Origin: Nocardia sp.
GTDB taxonomy: Bacteria; Actinomycetota; Actinomycetes; Mycobacteriales; Mycobacteriaceae
Assembly (NCBI GenBank): GCA_014360565.1
Contig: JACIXH010000005.1
Location: 1 to 64,000, forward strand
DNA: 64,000 nucleotides
Direction: 5' to 3'
Below are positions 45,245-54,002 of the stretch, piece by piece; within the stretch, counting starts at the first letter, position 1; every line of letters begins with the position of its first letter. Position numbers and translations under genes: made by a program. Under the pieces are notes generated by a model. It did not search any database. It was not told where the DNA came from and was given only the letters and a program-made list of their open reading frames with translations.

Positions 45245-46291
45245 GTGTCAGAAACAGGACAGATCACGACAGGGCATCCGCCACGTCCGCCGCGGAATTC
45301 CGTGTCAACAGCCATCATTCGGCTGCTGTTGACTGCGGCGCGCGATGCTGGACTGAGTAGCGGCAGCCAAGCCATGCTTCCCGGGTTGACCGGTGAGGCC
45401 TTACTGGATGACCGCAACCGAGTCAACACAGAATTATCGAACGCGCTGTGGGGCTGCCTGGTTCAATCCAGTAGCCCGGGTCGAGTAGGCGTGGAGCTCG
45501 CCGGTCGGGCCGGCCCCGGCGAACTCGGCGTATGGGACCAGTTCTTCACCGCGGGTGCGACCGTCCTCGACGGACTGCGTGACGCCACCACCTATCTCGG
45601 GTCGGTCGCCGACATCGACCGTGAGCAACTCGATGTACGCGCGGACGGGGACCTGATCGTCCTACGTCACCGGTCGCTGGATCTCGACCCCGAAGTTGCC
45701 GCCGCAGTTGGCGAATTCGTCGTGGCCATGGTTGTCGCGCGCATGGCCGAGGCTGCCCGGCGGCCGATCGTCCCAGTGCAGGTCGGCTTCGCTCATCGAG
45801 CACCTAGGGGCTCCGCGCACCGACTGCTCGCCGAACGGTTGGGCACCTCGCGCGTGGATTACGAACAACTGGACGACAGGATCGTCATTCTTGCGGCTGA
45901 TGCACTGGCGCCGGTGCCGCATCCCAGATCCGGGTTGCCCCGGATTCTGCGCGACCACGCCGACCTGCTCCTGGGTAGTGCGCGGGTCGTCGGTGATTGG
46001 CGCATGATGCTGCGCGTCGTGCTCGTCGCGACCATCGCGGAGGGAACGCCGACTCTGGCAGCGGTGTCTGCCCGCCTCGGAATCGGCCCTCGGACACTGC
46101 AGCGACGACTGGACGAAGCAGGTACCAGCTGGCGCGCTGAGGTCGACTCGGTGCGGGCCGAGCAGGCGCGGTCGCTCGACCTCGGCTTGTCGCAACGGGT
46201 AGTGGCAACTCGGCTGGGATACCGCGACGAGCGGAGCTTGCGCAGGGCTCAGCAGCGGTGGTCGACCGCTGGATCGGAGTCGCGCTCATGA
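45245..46291 (+). CDS. AraC/OruR-family regulator
   Basis: Transcription regulator, 348 residues. The first 230 form an arabinose-binding-like domain (ELGVWDQFFTAGATVLDGL, VVDYEQLDD-like stretches); the C-terminus has the AraC helix-turn-helix pair with LGIGPRTLQRRLDEAGTSW and VVATRLGYRDERSLRRA. GTG 45245 has GGAGGG seven bases upstream; the longer frame back to 44801 is antisense to the hypothetical gene. Effector and targets unknown. Confidence 0.82.
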   Translation: MSETGQITTGHPPRPPRNSVSTAIIRLLLTAARDAGLSSGSQAMLPGLTGEALLDDRNRVNTELSNALWGCLVQSSSPGRVGVELAGRAGPGELGVWDQFFTAGATVLDGLRDATTYLGSVADIDREQLDVRADGDLIVLRHRSLDLDPEVAAAVGEFVVAMVVARMAEAARRPIVPVQVGFAHRAPRGSAHRLLAERLGTSRVDYEQLDDRIVILAADALAPVPHPRSGLPRILRDHADLLLGSARVVGDWRMMLRVVLVATIAEGTPTLAAVSARLGIGPRTLQRRLDEAGTSWRAEVDSVRAEQARSLDLGLSQRVVATRLGYRDERSLRRAQQRWSTAGSESRS

Positions 46292-46789
46292 TCTCCGCGC
46301 TCGAATCCCGAATGGCGTGAGGCCGCGCGGTTTGTAGATCGCCAGGACCATCGCGCACAGGAGGATGAGCGTGGCGGCGGCCGCGTGGATGACGAATGTC
46401 GGTGCGCGCATCTGGTCGATGGTGGATTCCGGGCGTGCGGCGATGCTGGTGTAGTGGTCGACGGTGCGCGTGTAGAGCAGCAGGATCGCGGTGGCGATGA
46501 CGTTGAGCAGGAGTTTGAACAGCACCCAGTAGTGGCGGACCAATCCCCATGGTGTGCCGAGAGATTGAACAATTCCCGTCAAGAGCGAGGCCACCGAGAG
46601 TGGCACCAGCACCCACCACGCCAAAGGCCGGGCGACTAGGTCTACGGCGCGCACCATGCCGACGTCGGAGCTGGCGACTCCGACGATCGCTAGGACCAAG
46701 AAGGTGACGACTGCGCCGAGCCAGCCCACCGATGCGCTGACGTGAATGGTCAAGGCCAGCTGACGAATCGGTGGACGCATCCGGCTCAC
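46286..46789 (-). CDS. DUF2269-like integral membrane protein
   Basis: Membrane protein of 167 residues with four TM helices. LALTIHVSASVGWLGAVVTF at the N-terminus and a late FVIHAAAATLILL place His residues in helices, as in cytochrome b-like or DUF2269 proteins. Function unknown. It overlaps the 59-residue gene upstream by GTGA and faces the TetR gene across a palindromic operator, so TetR control is likely. Confidence 0.7.
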   Translation of the reverse strand: MSRMRPPIRQLALTIHVSASVGWLGAVVTFLVLAIVGVASSDVGMVRAVDLVARPLAWWVLVPLSVASLLTGIVQSLGTPWGLVRHYWVLFKLLLNVIATAILLLYTRTVDHYTSIAARPESTIDQMRAPTFVIHAAAATLILLCAMVLAIYKPRGLTPFGIRARRS

Positions 46790-46965
46790 CGTACGTACTC
46801 AGTTACTTCTGCCGAGCTGCTGTGCCGGCCTGGGCCGTGTTCGCCGCCGCCGACCAGCAGGCCGATCACGAGTAATGCAACGAGGGCGGCGATGACGATT
46901 CCGGTCACTTTCACCCAGCGAGGTGTGGGTGAAGCGGGACGTGGACGAGGCGTTGGTTCGGTCAT
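46786..46965 (-). CDS. Small single-TM protein
   Basis: 59 residues: a Pro-rich basic N-terminus, one TM helix (VTGIVIAALVALLVIGLLVG) and a short His-containing end (GEHGPGRHSS). AAGGG precedes ATG 46965. First gene of a two-gene unit with the DUF2269-like gene; the tail resembles the end of small actinobacterial membrane proteins beside DUF2269. Function unknown. Confidence 0.6.
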   Translation of the reverse strand: MTEPTPRPRPASPTPRWVKVTGIVIAALVALLVIGLLVGGGEHGPGRHSSSAEVTEYVR

Positions 46966-47010
46966 CAGGATTGCCCTTCCGGTGGACCTACGAGGTCGGC
47001 TGCGTTTTGC

Positions 47011-47025
47011 AATACAGTATGTATT
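47011..47025. promoter_or_regulatory. Probable TetR operator
   Basis: AATAC-AGTAT-GTATT, with weaker symmetry extending to TTG/CAA on both sides, lies between the divergent TetR gene (47074) and the small membrane gene (46965). Position suggests control of both. Confidence 0.55.
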
Positions 47026-47073
47026 CAACAGCGACGAAATGTCTAGGGCGATGCCAGAACGTATAATCCGGGG

Positions 47074-47649
47074 GTGCCGAAGTTATGGAGCGAGACGATC
47101 GATGAGCATCGCCGTGCGGTGCGCGACTCGATCCTCGACTCCGCTGCGCGGTTGGCGATCGAGCACGGGGTGTCGTCGGTGACGATGTCCCAGATCGCGG
47201 AACAGGCGGGCATCGGGCGGGCAACCCTGTACAAGTACTTCTCCGACGTGGGCACGATCCTCGGTGCCTGGCACGAGCAGCAAGTCGGCAACCACCTGGG
47301 GCAACTGGAGGCGGCGGGCGCGGCGGAGGGCGACGCTTCGCAGCGTCTGGACATCTTGCTGAGTACGTACGCGAGGATCCTGCGAGAATCTCGCCGTCAC
47401 CACGGCACCGATCTCGGCGCGCTTGTCCACCACGGATCGCATGTTGTTCATGCCGAACAGAAGTTGCGTCAGCTGATGACCGATTCGATCCGCGCAGCTG
47501 CCGCTATCGGCGCCGTCCGAGCGGATGTACCTGCCGCTGAACTGGCGGGTTACTGCCTGCACGCGCTGGACGCCGCTGTTTCGCTGCCATCCGAGGAAGC
47601 GGTGCAACGACTGCTCGGGATCATCAAGGCCGGGTTGGATCCGGCTTGA
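47074..47649 (+). CDS. TetR-family repressor
   Basis: 191 residues. The N-terminal DNA-binding domain reads VTMSQIAEQAGIGRATLYKYF near residue 37; the ligand domain has no recognisable signature. A consensus TATAAT at 47062-47067 is followed six bases later by GTG 47074, so translation is probably leaderless. It most likely represses itself and the divergent two-gene membrane unit through the 47011 palindrome. Confidence 0.85.
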   Translation: MPKLWSETIDEHRRAVRDSILDSAARLAIEHGVSSVTMSQIAEQAGIGRATLYKYFSDVGTILGAWHEQQVGNHLGQLEAAGAAEGDASQRLDILLSTYARILRESRRHHGTDLGALVHHGSHVVHAEQKLRQLMTDSIRAAAAIGAVRADVPAAELAGYCLHALDAAVSLPSEEAVQRLLGIIKAGLDPA

Positions 47650-47768
47650 GCTGCAGTCTTCCCGCGACGCGCCGGGCTCGCTGGACGCCGAGCACGCGTG
47701 TCGAGCATATCCTCGGCAATCCGGGGTAGGTCGGTTCCGTGGGGGCGTATGCGAGGAGGCGGTTCACC

Positions 47769-48386
47769 ATGTCTCGACGTTCGATCATGCTTCGACGGTT
47801 CGTTCCATGCGTCGCTCTGGTCGCTTTAGTTGCTGTCGGCTGTGGCGATGACGATTCGGGCGACACAGCCGCGACTTCGGCGCCTGCACTGTCGCCGAGT
47901 TCGACCAGTACTACGGCCCCCGCCGGCACCTTCAACGACGCCGACGTCACGTTCTTGCAGATGATGTACCAACATCATCAGCAGGCTATCCAGATGGCGG
48001 ACCTGGTGCCGTCCCGGTCCCAGGATCAGCAGGTGATCGATCTCGCGGCCGATATCAAGGCTGCTCAGGCACCTGAGATGGCTCAGATGCAGTCGATGCT
48101 CACGGAGTTCGGAAAGTCGGTGCCGTCGGGTGGTGAGGCGATGGGGCACGACATGCCAGGGATGATGTCGCCGGAGCAGATGTCGTCGTTGGACGGCATG
48201 TCCGGGCCGGAGTTCGATCGGATGTGGTTGGAGATGATGATCGACCACCACAACGGTGCGGTGCAGATGGCTCAGACCGAAATCGCCTCGGGCGCCAATC
48301 CCCAAGCCAAACAAATGGCCGAGACCATCGTGTCCACCCAGCAGCGTGAAATCGACCAGATGAAGGCGATGCTCGAGCAACGGTGA
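47769..48386 (+). CDS. DUF305 lipoprotein
   Basis: Second DUF305 protein, 205 residues, a lipoprotein (lipobox ALVAVGCGDD). The two conserved blocks are FLQMMYQHHQQAIQMADL near residue 63 and MWLEMMIDHHNGAVQMAQ near 152. Met and His are very abundant (MGHDMPGMMSPEQMSSLDGM), consistent with copper binding outside the cell. ATG 47769 follows GAGGAGG by about 11 bases. It precedes the copA region but on the opposite strand. Confidence 0.85.
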   Translation: MSRRSIMLRRFVPCVALVALVAVGCGDDDSGDTAATSAPALSPSSTSTTAPAGTFNDADVTFLQMMYQHHQQAIQMADLVPSRSQDQQVIDLAADIKAAQAPEMAQMQSMLTEFGKSVPSGGEAMGHDMPGMMSPEQMSSLDGMSGPEFDRMWLEMMIDHHNGAVQMAQTEIASGANPQAKQMAETIVSTQQREIDQMKAMLEQR

Positions 48387-48445
48387 AAACGGGCGAATTC
48401 GGCTAGGGAGCGGCGATACCAGCTGACTGCCTGAGGAGCCGTCGC

Positions 48446-48655
48446 GTGCGAAATGTGTCTCGGCTATGTCGGTTGTGCTGGCCGATGTTGGCGGCCGCTG
48501 CCGCGGGAGTTGGCTTCGGGCTATGCGTTTCGAGAGCCTGGTCGGTGCTGGGTGTCGACGTCCGGGTTCAGGATCGCGTTTCGGATCGCTTCGGCTACGC
48601 ATGCGACGGCGCAGCGCGCGATGGTTCGGACGGCGGGATGGCGGGCGATCCGTAG
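48446..48655 (+). CDS. Possible small exported/membrane protein
   Basis: 69 residues from GTG 48446 with GAGGAG seven bases upstream. An N-terminal CRLCWP and a hydrophobic stretch (MLAAAAAGVGFGLCV) could be a signal or anchor; the rest is polar. I do not recognise it. The remainder of 48387-48754 shows only a terminator-like hairpin. Confidence 0.35.
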   Translation: MRNVSRLCRLCWPMLAAAAAGVGFGLCVSRAWSVLGVDVRVQDRVSDRFGYACDGAARDGSDGGMAGDP

Positions 48656-48696
48656 GGCGGTGGCTGTTGAGGAAATAGCAATCGTCTCCTTCGAAG

Positions 48697-48738
48697 AAGG
48701 GGTGGTGGCAGCAAATGGTTCTGCTGCCACCACCCCTT
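48697..48738. terminator. Strong hairpin between DUF305 and copA ends
   Basis: Perfect 17-bp arms (48697-48713 and 48722-48738) with an eight-base loop. It lies 17 bp after the copA stop on the minus strand and downstream of the plus-strand DUF305 gene, so it can end transcription from both sides. No T-run follows, as is common in actinobacteria. Confidence 0.75.
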
Positions 48739-48754
48739 GTATTTCGGTTACCGC

Positions 48755-51010
48755 CTACTGCGCGGTCGACTTGAACCGGCGAAGGCGCAGGCTGTTGCTC
48801 ACCACGAAGACCGAGCTGAACGCCATCGCGGCGCCGGCCAGCATCGGGTTGAGCAGGCCCGCCATGGCCAGCGGGATCGCGGCCACGTTGTAGGCGAAGG
48901 CCCAGAACAGATTGCCCTTGATCGTGGCCAGGGTGCGTCGCGACAGGCGGATCGCGTCGGCGGCGGCGCGCAGGTCGCCGCGGACGAGGGTGAGGTCGCT
49001 GGCCTCGATGGCGACGTCGGTGCCGGTGCCCATCGACAGGCCCAGGTCGGCCTGGGCCAGGGCGGCCGCGTCGTTGACGCCGTCACCGACCATGGCGACG
49101 ACCTTGCCCTCGGCCTGCAGCCGCTTCACCGTGTCGACCTTGTCCTGCGGCAGCACCTCGGCGATGACCTCGTCGATGCCGACTTCGTCGCCGATGGTGC
49201 GGGCGGCACGGGCATTGTCACCGGTGAGCAGGATCGGCGTCAGGCCGAGCTCGCGGAACTGCGAGATGGCTTGGGCCGAGGTCGGCTTCACCGCATCGGC
49301 GACAACCAGCACACCGCGCGCCTTACCGTCCCAGCCGATCGCGACCGCGGTCTTGCCCGCCGACTCCGCTTCCGCCAGCACGGTTTCCAGCTTCTCGTCG
49401 AGCGGCTGTGACCAGTCGGCCAGCAGTCGCGCCCGGCCCACGATCACCGCGTGCCCGTCGACCACGCCCTGCACGCCGAGGCCCTCGACATTGGCGAAGC
49501 CCTCCACCGGCAGCAGTGTGCCGAACTCGTCGCGTGCGCCCTTGGCGATCGCCTGCGCGATCGGGTGTTCCGACGAATCCTCCAGCGCACCAGCGAGTTC
49601 CAGCACCTTGTTACCCAGTTCGCCGTCGGCGGGGATCACGTCGAGCAGCGTCATCTTGCCGGTGGTGACGGTGCCGGTCTTGTCCAGCACGATGGTGTCG
49701 ACCTTGCGGGTCGATTCCAGCACTTCGGGTCCCTTGATCAGGATGCCCAGCTGCGCGCCGCGTCCGGTGCCGACCATCAATGCGGTCGGCGTGGCCAGGC
49801 CGAGGGCGCACGGGCAGGCGATGATCAGCACCGCCACGCCCGCGGTGAAGGCCGCGGCGATGGAACCGCCTGTGCCGAGCCAGAATCCGAGCGTGGCGAC
49901 GGCCAGTGCGATGACGATCGGGACGAAGATGCCGGAGATCTTGTCGGCCAGCCGCTGTGCCTGCGCCTTGCCGGTCTGCGCGTCCTCGACGAGCTGTGCC
50001 ATCTGGGCGAGTTGGGTGTCGGCTCCGATTCTGGTGGCGCGCACGACGAGTCGGCCGCCGACGTTCACGGTGGCCCCGGTGACAGCGTCGTCGACACCGA
50101 CCTCCACCGGCACGGACTCGCCGGTGAGCATGGACGCGTCGACCGCCGACGTGCCCTCGGTGATCACACCGTCGGTGGCGATCTTCTCGCCCGGCCGCAC
50201 GATGAACTCGTCACCGACGACCAGCTGCTCCACCGGAATTCGCGTCTCGACGCCGTCGCGCAGGACCGCGACGTCCTTCGCGCCGAGCTCGAGCAGTGCC
50301 TTCAGTGCCGCCCCCGCACGTCGCTTGGACCGTGCTTCGAAGTACCGTCCCGCCAGGATGAACGTGGTCACACCGGCCGCGGCTTCGAGGTAGATGCTGC
50401 CCGTGCCGTCCATCCGCGCGATGGTGAATTCGAACGGGTGCTTCATCCCCGGCGTGCCCGCCGTGCCCCAGAAAAGGGCGTACAGCGACCAGCCGAACGC
50501 TGCCAGGGTGCCCATCGACACCAGCGTGTCCATGGTGGCGGTGCCGTGCTTCAGGTTGGTCCACGCTGCCTTGTGGAAGGGCAGCGCGCCCCAGATCACG
50601 ACCGGCGCGGCCAACGTGAGCGAGAGCCACTGCCAGTTGGTGAACTGCAGTGCGGGGATCATCGCCATCGCGATCACCGGGACGGTCAGCACCAGCGAGA
50701 CCAGCAGGCGGGTGCGCAGCGTTGCGGTGGGGTCCGCTTCGGCGGCGGGCTCGTCGGTGGTCTCCGGCTTCTTCGGCGCGGGCAGCGCCGCGGTGTAGCC
50801 GGCCTGCTCGACGGTGGAGATCAGTTCCTCGGGGGAGACGTCACCGGTGAAGTCGACCCGCGCCTTCTCGGTCGCGTAGTTGACCGTGGCGGTGACCCCG
50901 TCGAGCTTGTTGAGCTTCTTCTCGATCCGGTTCGCGCAGGAAGCGCACGTCATGCCACCGATCACCAGTTCTACCTGGCCGGTGCCCGGTGGGTGTGTCA
51001 CGGTGGTCAT
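48755..51010 (-). CDS. copA: Copper-exporting P1B-1 ATPase
   Basis: Cu(I) efflux ATPase, 751 residues. One N-terminal HMA domain with GMTCASC near residue 19, eight TM helices, actuator TGES near 290, the copper-path motif [11 protein letters not shown] near 400, phosphorylation site DKTGTVT near 445, the SEHP loop near 485 and [10 protein letters not shown] near 640. These residues are those of CopA/CtpA/CtpV-type pumps. No CsoR-type palindrome is visible in its 130-bp upstream gap, so it may be read through from the genes to its right. A strong hairpin follows its stop. Confidence 0.93.
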   Translation of the reverse strand: MTTVTHPPGTGQVELVIGGMTCASCANRIEKKLNKLDGVTATVNYATEKARVDFTGDVSPEELISTVEQAGYTAALPAPKKPETTDEPAAEADPTATLRTRLLVSLVLTVPVIAMAMIPALQFTNWQWLSLTLAAPVVIWGALPFHKAAWTNLKHGTATMDTLVSMGTLAAFGWSLYALFWGTAGTPGMKHPFEFTIARMDGTGSIYLEAAAGVTTFILAGRYFEARSKRRAGAALKALLELGAKDVAVLRDGVETRIPVEQLVVGDEFIVRPGEKIATDGVITEGTSAVDASMLTGESVPVEVGVDDAVTGATVNVGGRLVVRATRIGADTQLAQMAQLVEDAQTGKAQAQRLADKISGIFVPIVIALAVATLGFWLGTGGSIAAAFTAGVAVLIIACPCALGLATPTALMVGTGRGAQLGILIKGPEVLESTRKVDTIVLDKTGTVTTGKMTLLDVIPADGELGNKVLELAGALEDSSEHPIAQAIAKGARDEFGTLLPVEGFANVEGLGVQGVVDGHAVIVGRARLLADWSQPLDEKLETVLAEAESAGKTAVAIGWDGKARGVLVVADAVKPTSAQAISQFRELGLTPILLTGDNARAARTIGDEVGIDEVIAEVLPQDKVDTVKRLQAEGKVVAMVGDGVNDAAALAQADLGLSMGTGTDVAIEASDLTLVRGDLRAAADAIRLSRRTLATIKGNLFWAFAYNVAAIPLAMAGLLNPMLAGAAMAFSSVFVVSNSLRLRRFKSTAQ

Positions 51011-51142
51011 GGGGTGCTCCTTCGTTGTGTCGACAGTGGTGCCGAATTGATTGGCGTTGCGTGGATCCGATGGGGCCGACCGGGGCTAGTAGCAGGACCG
51101 ACCGGGGAGGTTGGCATTGAATGCGCCGTTGCGCCGAGCGTG

Positions 51143-52099
51143 TCAGTGTCCATGGCCGGGCGCGCCATGGTTGGCGGGCGCTGTCGGCGCTGTCGGCGCT
51201 GTCGGCGCTGCCGCAGCTTCGTTCGAGGTGGTCACGCTGAGGGTGAATTCAGCGGTGCGCACTACGCCCTGATGTTGGAAGTCCAGGAACAGCCGATAGT
51301 CGCCGGTACTCGGTGCGTTCACCACGAAGTCGACGCCGGGCCCGGCCGGGGTGACCCCGTCGCCGGGTGCACCCTCCGGATGAACGTGCAGGTAGGCGAG
51401 GTCGGCCGCGCGCAGAGCGACCAGGTGCCCGTAGGCGCCGAGGTAGGGCTGCAAGTCGGTGACCGGTGCGCCGTTGCGGCTGACCGACAGGGTGACCGGC
51501 GACGCGGCGCCCGGAGTGATCGTGCCGGTCAGCGTGATCTCGTACTCGCCGACCCGAGCCGTCGCCGCCGGGGCGGGTAGGGCCTGCACGTCGTAGTTGC
51601 CCGCGACCCGGAGGTCGGCGCCGAGGGTCAGGTTCGACCCGCCCGCCGGGGTGAAGTCGGCGAAGACCCGGTAGTCACCGGCCCGGCTCAGATTCAGCGG
51701 CACGGACCAGGTCCCGGCCGGATCCAGCACCGGGTGCACGTGCTGGAAACCGGCCATGTCGCGCCGCACCACGATCAGGTGCAGGTCCTTGTCGTGGCTG
51801 GTCTGATACTTCGTCACCGGGGCGCCGGTGGCATCGAGGATGCGGAAGGAGATCGGCGTCTGCGCCGCCGTGGTGGTGTTCGGCTTGTCCAGCTCCAGCG
51901 TGTAGCCCTGATCGGTGACCATGAGGCCGCCGGGCATATCGGTGGAGGGGCCAGGGGCACTGGGTGCGGCGTGGCCGCCGTGTCCGGCAGGTCCACTCGG
52001 ATCAGGGTCCGGTCCGATTGTCGCGCCGACGGCGACGGCGATTCCGAAGACCGCGGCGAGGCCGACGGCGAATCCGGCGAACTTGGTGGTGGCATTCAT
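51143..52099 (-). CDS. Secreted His-tailed YtkA/FixH-like protein
   Basis: Exported protein, 318 residues, with an N-terminal anchor, a Gly/His patch (GPAGHGGHAAPSAPG), two Ig-like repeats (FQHVHPVLDPAGTW near residue 118 and YLHVHPEGAPGD near 240, each with an HVHP motif), an Ala-Pro-Thr repeat and a His-rich end (NHGAPGHGH). The repeated HVHP and His-rich termini suggest extracytoplasmic copper binding. It lies between copA and an MFS gene on the same strand. Function unproven. Confidence 0.7.
   Translation of the reverse strand: MNATTKFAGFAVGLAAVFGIAVAVGATIGPDPDPSGPAGHGGHAAPSAPGPSTDMPGGLMVTDQGYTLELDKPNTTTAAQTPISFRILDATGAPVTKYQTSHDKDLHLIVVRRDMAGFQHVHPVLDPAGTWSVPLNLSRAGDYRVFADFTPAGGSNLTLGADLRVAGNYDVQALPAPAATARVGEYEITLTGTITPGAASPVTLSVSRNGAPVTDLQPYLGAYGHLVALRAADLAYLHVHPEGAPGDGVTPAGPGVDFVVNAPSTGDYRLFLDFQHQGVVRTAEFTLSVTTSNEAAAAPTAPTAPTAPANHGAPGHGH
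51178..51215 (-). repeat. 9-bp tandem repeat (Ala-Pro-Thr codons)
   Basis: About four copies of a 9-bp unit (GGCGCTGTC on the plus strand) encode the repeated Pro-Thr-Ala segment near the C-terminus of the YtkA-like protein. It is a simple coding repeat that may vary in number between strains and acts as a flexible spacer before the His tail. Confidence 0.75.
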
Positions 52100-52147
52100 C
52101 GAGAGTTCCGCACTTTCTGTACTTGGTTGTCCGACAAGGGGATCGGA

Positions 52148-53518
52148 TCAGCCGATGAGGGTGGGTTGGCGGGTGTCACGCGGCCACCTCAGGTGTTCTG
52201 CGTCGATGACGTAGGGATGGGTGTGCAGGTAGAGGCGGTCGCTGACCCGGATCGCGTCGACCAGGCGGGCGGGATCGATGGTGCCGACCTCGTGCAGGTG
52301 GGTGATCTGCTCGGGATCGTGACGCGGCCAGGACCGCAGCGCGACTGTGGTGCCGACAACTGCGAGTGCCGCCAGCACCACCCAGGTGGTGGTGAAACCG
52401 GCTGCGCGGGTGAGCCATCCGGCGATCGGGTAGGTGAGCAGCCAGGCAAGGTGGGACAGCGAGAACTGGGCGGCGAACAAGGCCGCACGGTCGGCGGGCT
52501 GCGACGAGCGACGCAGGATCTGCCCGGTGGGGGTGAGGACCGCGGCGGTGCCGGCACCGATCAAGGCCCACACGCCGATCGCGGCACCCCAGCGCCACTG
52601 ACCGCCGGTAGCGGTCGACAGCGCGATGGCCGAGCTGAGACCGACGATCAACGTCGCGGCGCCGGACAGCATCACCGGGCGCGCACCGATTCGGTCCAGG
52701 ACCCGCGGCAGTGACAAAGCGGTGATCATTGTTCCGAAACCGTTGGCGGCCAGCAGCATCGCCACGCCGGTCTGGGATCCACCGAGGGTGTCACGGACGT
52801 AGTTGACGGTGTTGACCATGATCACCGAACCAGCCGCGGCGACGACCAGATTCAGACCGAGCAGCCCGCGTAGGCGTGGAGTGGCGGCGAAGATCCGCAT
52901 GCCGACCGCGATCCGTTCGCGGAAGCTGCCCTGAGTGGTGGCGCCCGCGTTGGGGATTCGGGTCGAGATCACCAGGGCGGCGGAGACCACGAAGCCGATC
53001 GCGGTGCCGACGAACAGCCAGTGGAAGCTGATCAGGGTCAGCGCGGCCGCGGCCAGCATGGGGCTCAACAGTGTTTCCATGGTCGCAGCGAGTTGGGCGG
53101 CCGACAGTGCGCGGGTGTAGTCACGTTCGTCGGGCAGGATATCGGGGATCACTGCCTGGTAGGTGGGGGTGAAGGCGGCTGAGGCTGTCTGTAGGACTGC
53201 GATCAGGACGTAGATGTGCCAGATCTGGTCGATGAACGGCAGCGCCAGTACGACGCCGCCGCGAATCATGTTGAGCGAGACCAGGAACAGTCGGCGGGGG
53301 AATCGGTCGGCGTAGGCGGCCACGATCGGGGCGATCGTGACGTAGACGGCCATCTTGATGGTCAATGCGGTGCCGAGCACGGCTCCGGCATCGGCTCCGG
53401 CGAGTTCGTAGGCGAGTAGTCCGAGCGCGACCGTGGTCAGGCCGGTGCCGAACAGGGCGGTCATCTGCGCGGTGAACAACCGCATGTAGTCGCGGTTGGC
53501 GAACAGTGACGTGATCAT
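52148..53518 (-). CDS. MFS transporter
   Basis: 456 residues, about 12 TM helices, with AAYADRFPRRLFLVSLNM near residue 68 as motif A. This resembles the enterobactin-exporter/EntS-like or chloramphenicol-type branch of MFS proteins often seen beside copper genes. A soluble C-terminal tail of about 50 residues has several His (YLHTHPYVIDAEH). It lies between copZ and the YtkA-like gene on the same strand. Substrate unknown. Confidence 0.8.
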   Translation of the reverse strand: MITSLFANRDYMRLFTAQMTALFGTGLTTVALGLLAYELAGADAGAVLGTALTIKMAVYVTIAPIVAAYADRFPRRLFLVSLNMIRGGVVLALPFIDQIWHIYVLIAVLQTASAAFTPTYQAVIPDILPDERDYTRALSAAQLAATMETLLSPMLAAAALTLISFHWLFVGTAIGFVVSAALVISTRIPNAGATTQGSFRERIAVGMRIFAATPRLRGLLGLNLVVAAAGSVIMVNTVNYVRDTLGGSQTGVAMLLAANGFGTMITALSLPRVLDRIGARPVMLSGAATLIVGLSSAIALSTATGGQWRWGAAIGVWALIGAGTAAVLTPTGQILRRSSQPADRAALFAAQFSLSHLAWLLTYPIAGWLTRAAGFTTTWVVLAALAVVGTTVALRSWPRHDPEQITHLHEVGTIDPARLVDAIRVSDRLYLHTHPYVIDAEHLRWPRDTRQPTLIG

Positions 53519-53603
53519 CGGGGTTGTCCTTCTACTTCTGTGGCGGTGCGTGGCACCTGCTGAACGGGCTACCGTCCAGACCCGCTGACTTCCCCGAGGA
53601 TGG

Positions 53604-53640
53604 CCACCGTGTCATCGAATCGGAGTCGATAACACGGTGG
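53604..53640. terminator. Hairpin after copZ
   Basis: CCACCGTGT (53604-53612) pairs with ACACGGTGG (53632-53640), and the interior continues the symmetry with a few mismatches. It lies 8 bp after the copZ stop on the minus strand, so it likely ends or attenuates the copZ transcript before the MFS gene. Confidence 0.65.
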
Positions 53641-53647
53641 CGGGGGG

Positions 53648-53869
53648 TCAGTTCTGGACGAGCTCGTAGCCGAGGTTTTCGACGGTGTCCTGGATCAGCG
53701 CGTCGTCGATCGCGCCTGCGCCGATGACGGTCATCCGGCCGGTGGCGAGTTCGATGTCGACACCGTTGATGCCGTCGAGCTTGCCGATCTCGTTCTTGAC
53801 CTTGCCGACGCAGCTGCCACAGGACATGCCCGAAACGACGTAGGTGCTGGTGCTGTTGTTGGTGCTCAT
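53648..53869 (-). CDS. copZ: CopZ-type copper chaperone
   Basis: Cytoplasmic heavy-metal-associated domain protein, 73 residues, with the Cu(I) site GMSCGSCVGKV near residue 14 and the usual ferredoxin-like pattern. It hands copper to CopA or to a repressor. Paired CsoR-type operators lie 70-120 bp upstream, shared with the divergent FAD reductase gene, so it belongs to the CsoR-type regulon. Confidence 0.92.
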   Translation of the reverse strand: MSTNNSTSTYVVSGMSCGSCVGKVKNEIGKLDGINGVDIELATGRMTVIGAGAIDDALIQDTVENLGYELVQN

Positions 53870-53938
53870 GACCGTTTGTCTCCTTGTGCTTCAGGGGCGT
53901 TCCGAGAACAGACGATACGACAGTCAAGGTTCGTTGTC

Positions 53939-53988
53939 TACCCCTAGGGGGTATACGTATTGATGACTACCAGTACCCCCAAGGGGTA
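53939..53988. promoter_or_regulatory. Paired CsoR-type operators, 35-bp spacing
   Basis: TACCCCTAGGGGGTA (53939-53953) and TACCCCCAAGGGGTA (53974-53988) lie 35 bp apart centre to centre, the same spacing as the pair at 19400-19448. They are in the divergent region between copZ and the FAD reductase gene, and the right-hand site is only 14 bp from ATG 54003. Confidence 0.85.
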
Positions 53989-54002
53989 TGTATGGTGGCG
54001 GA

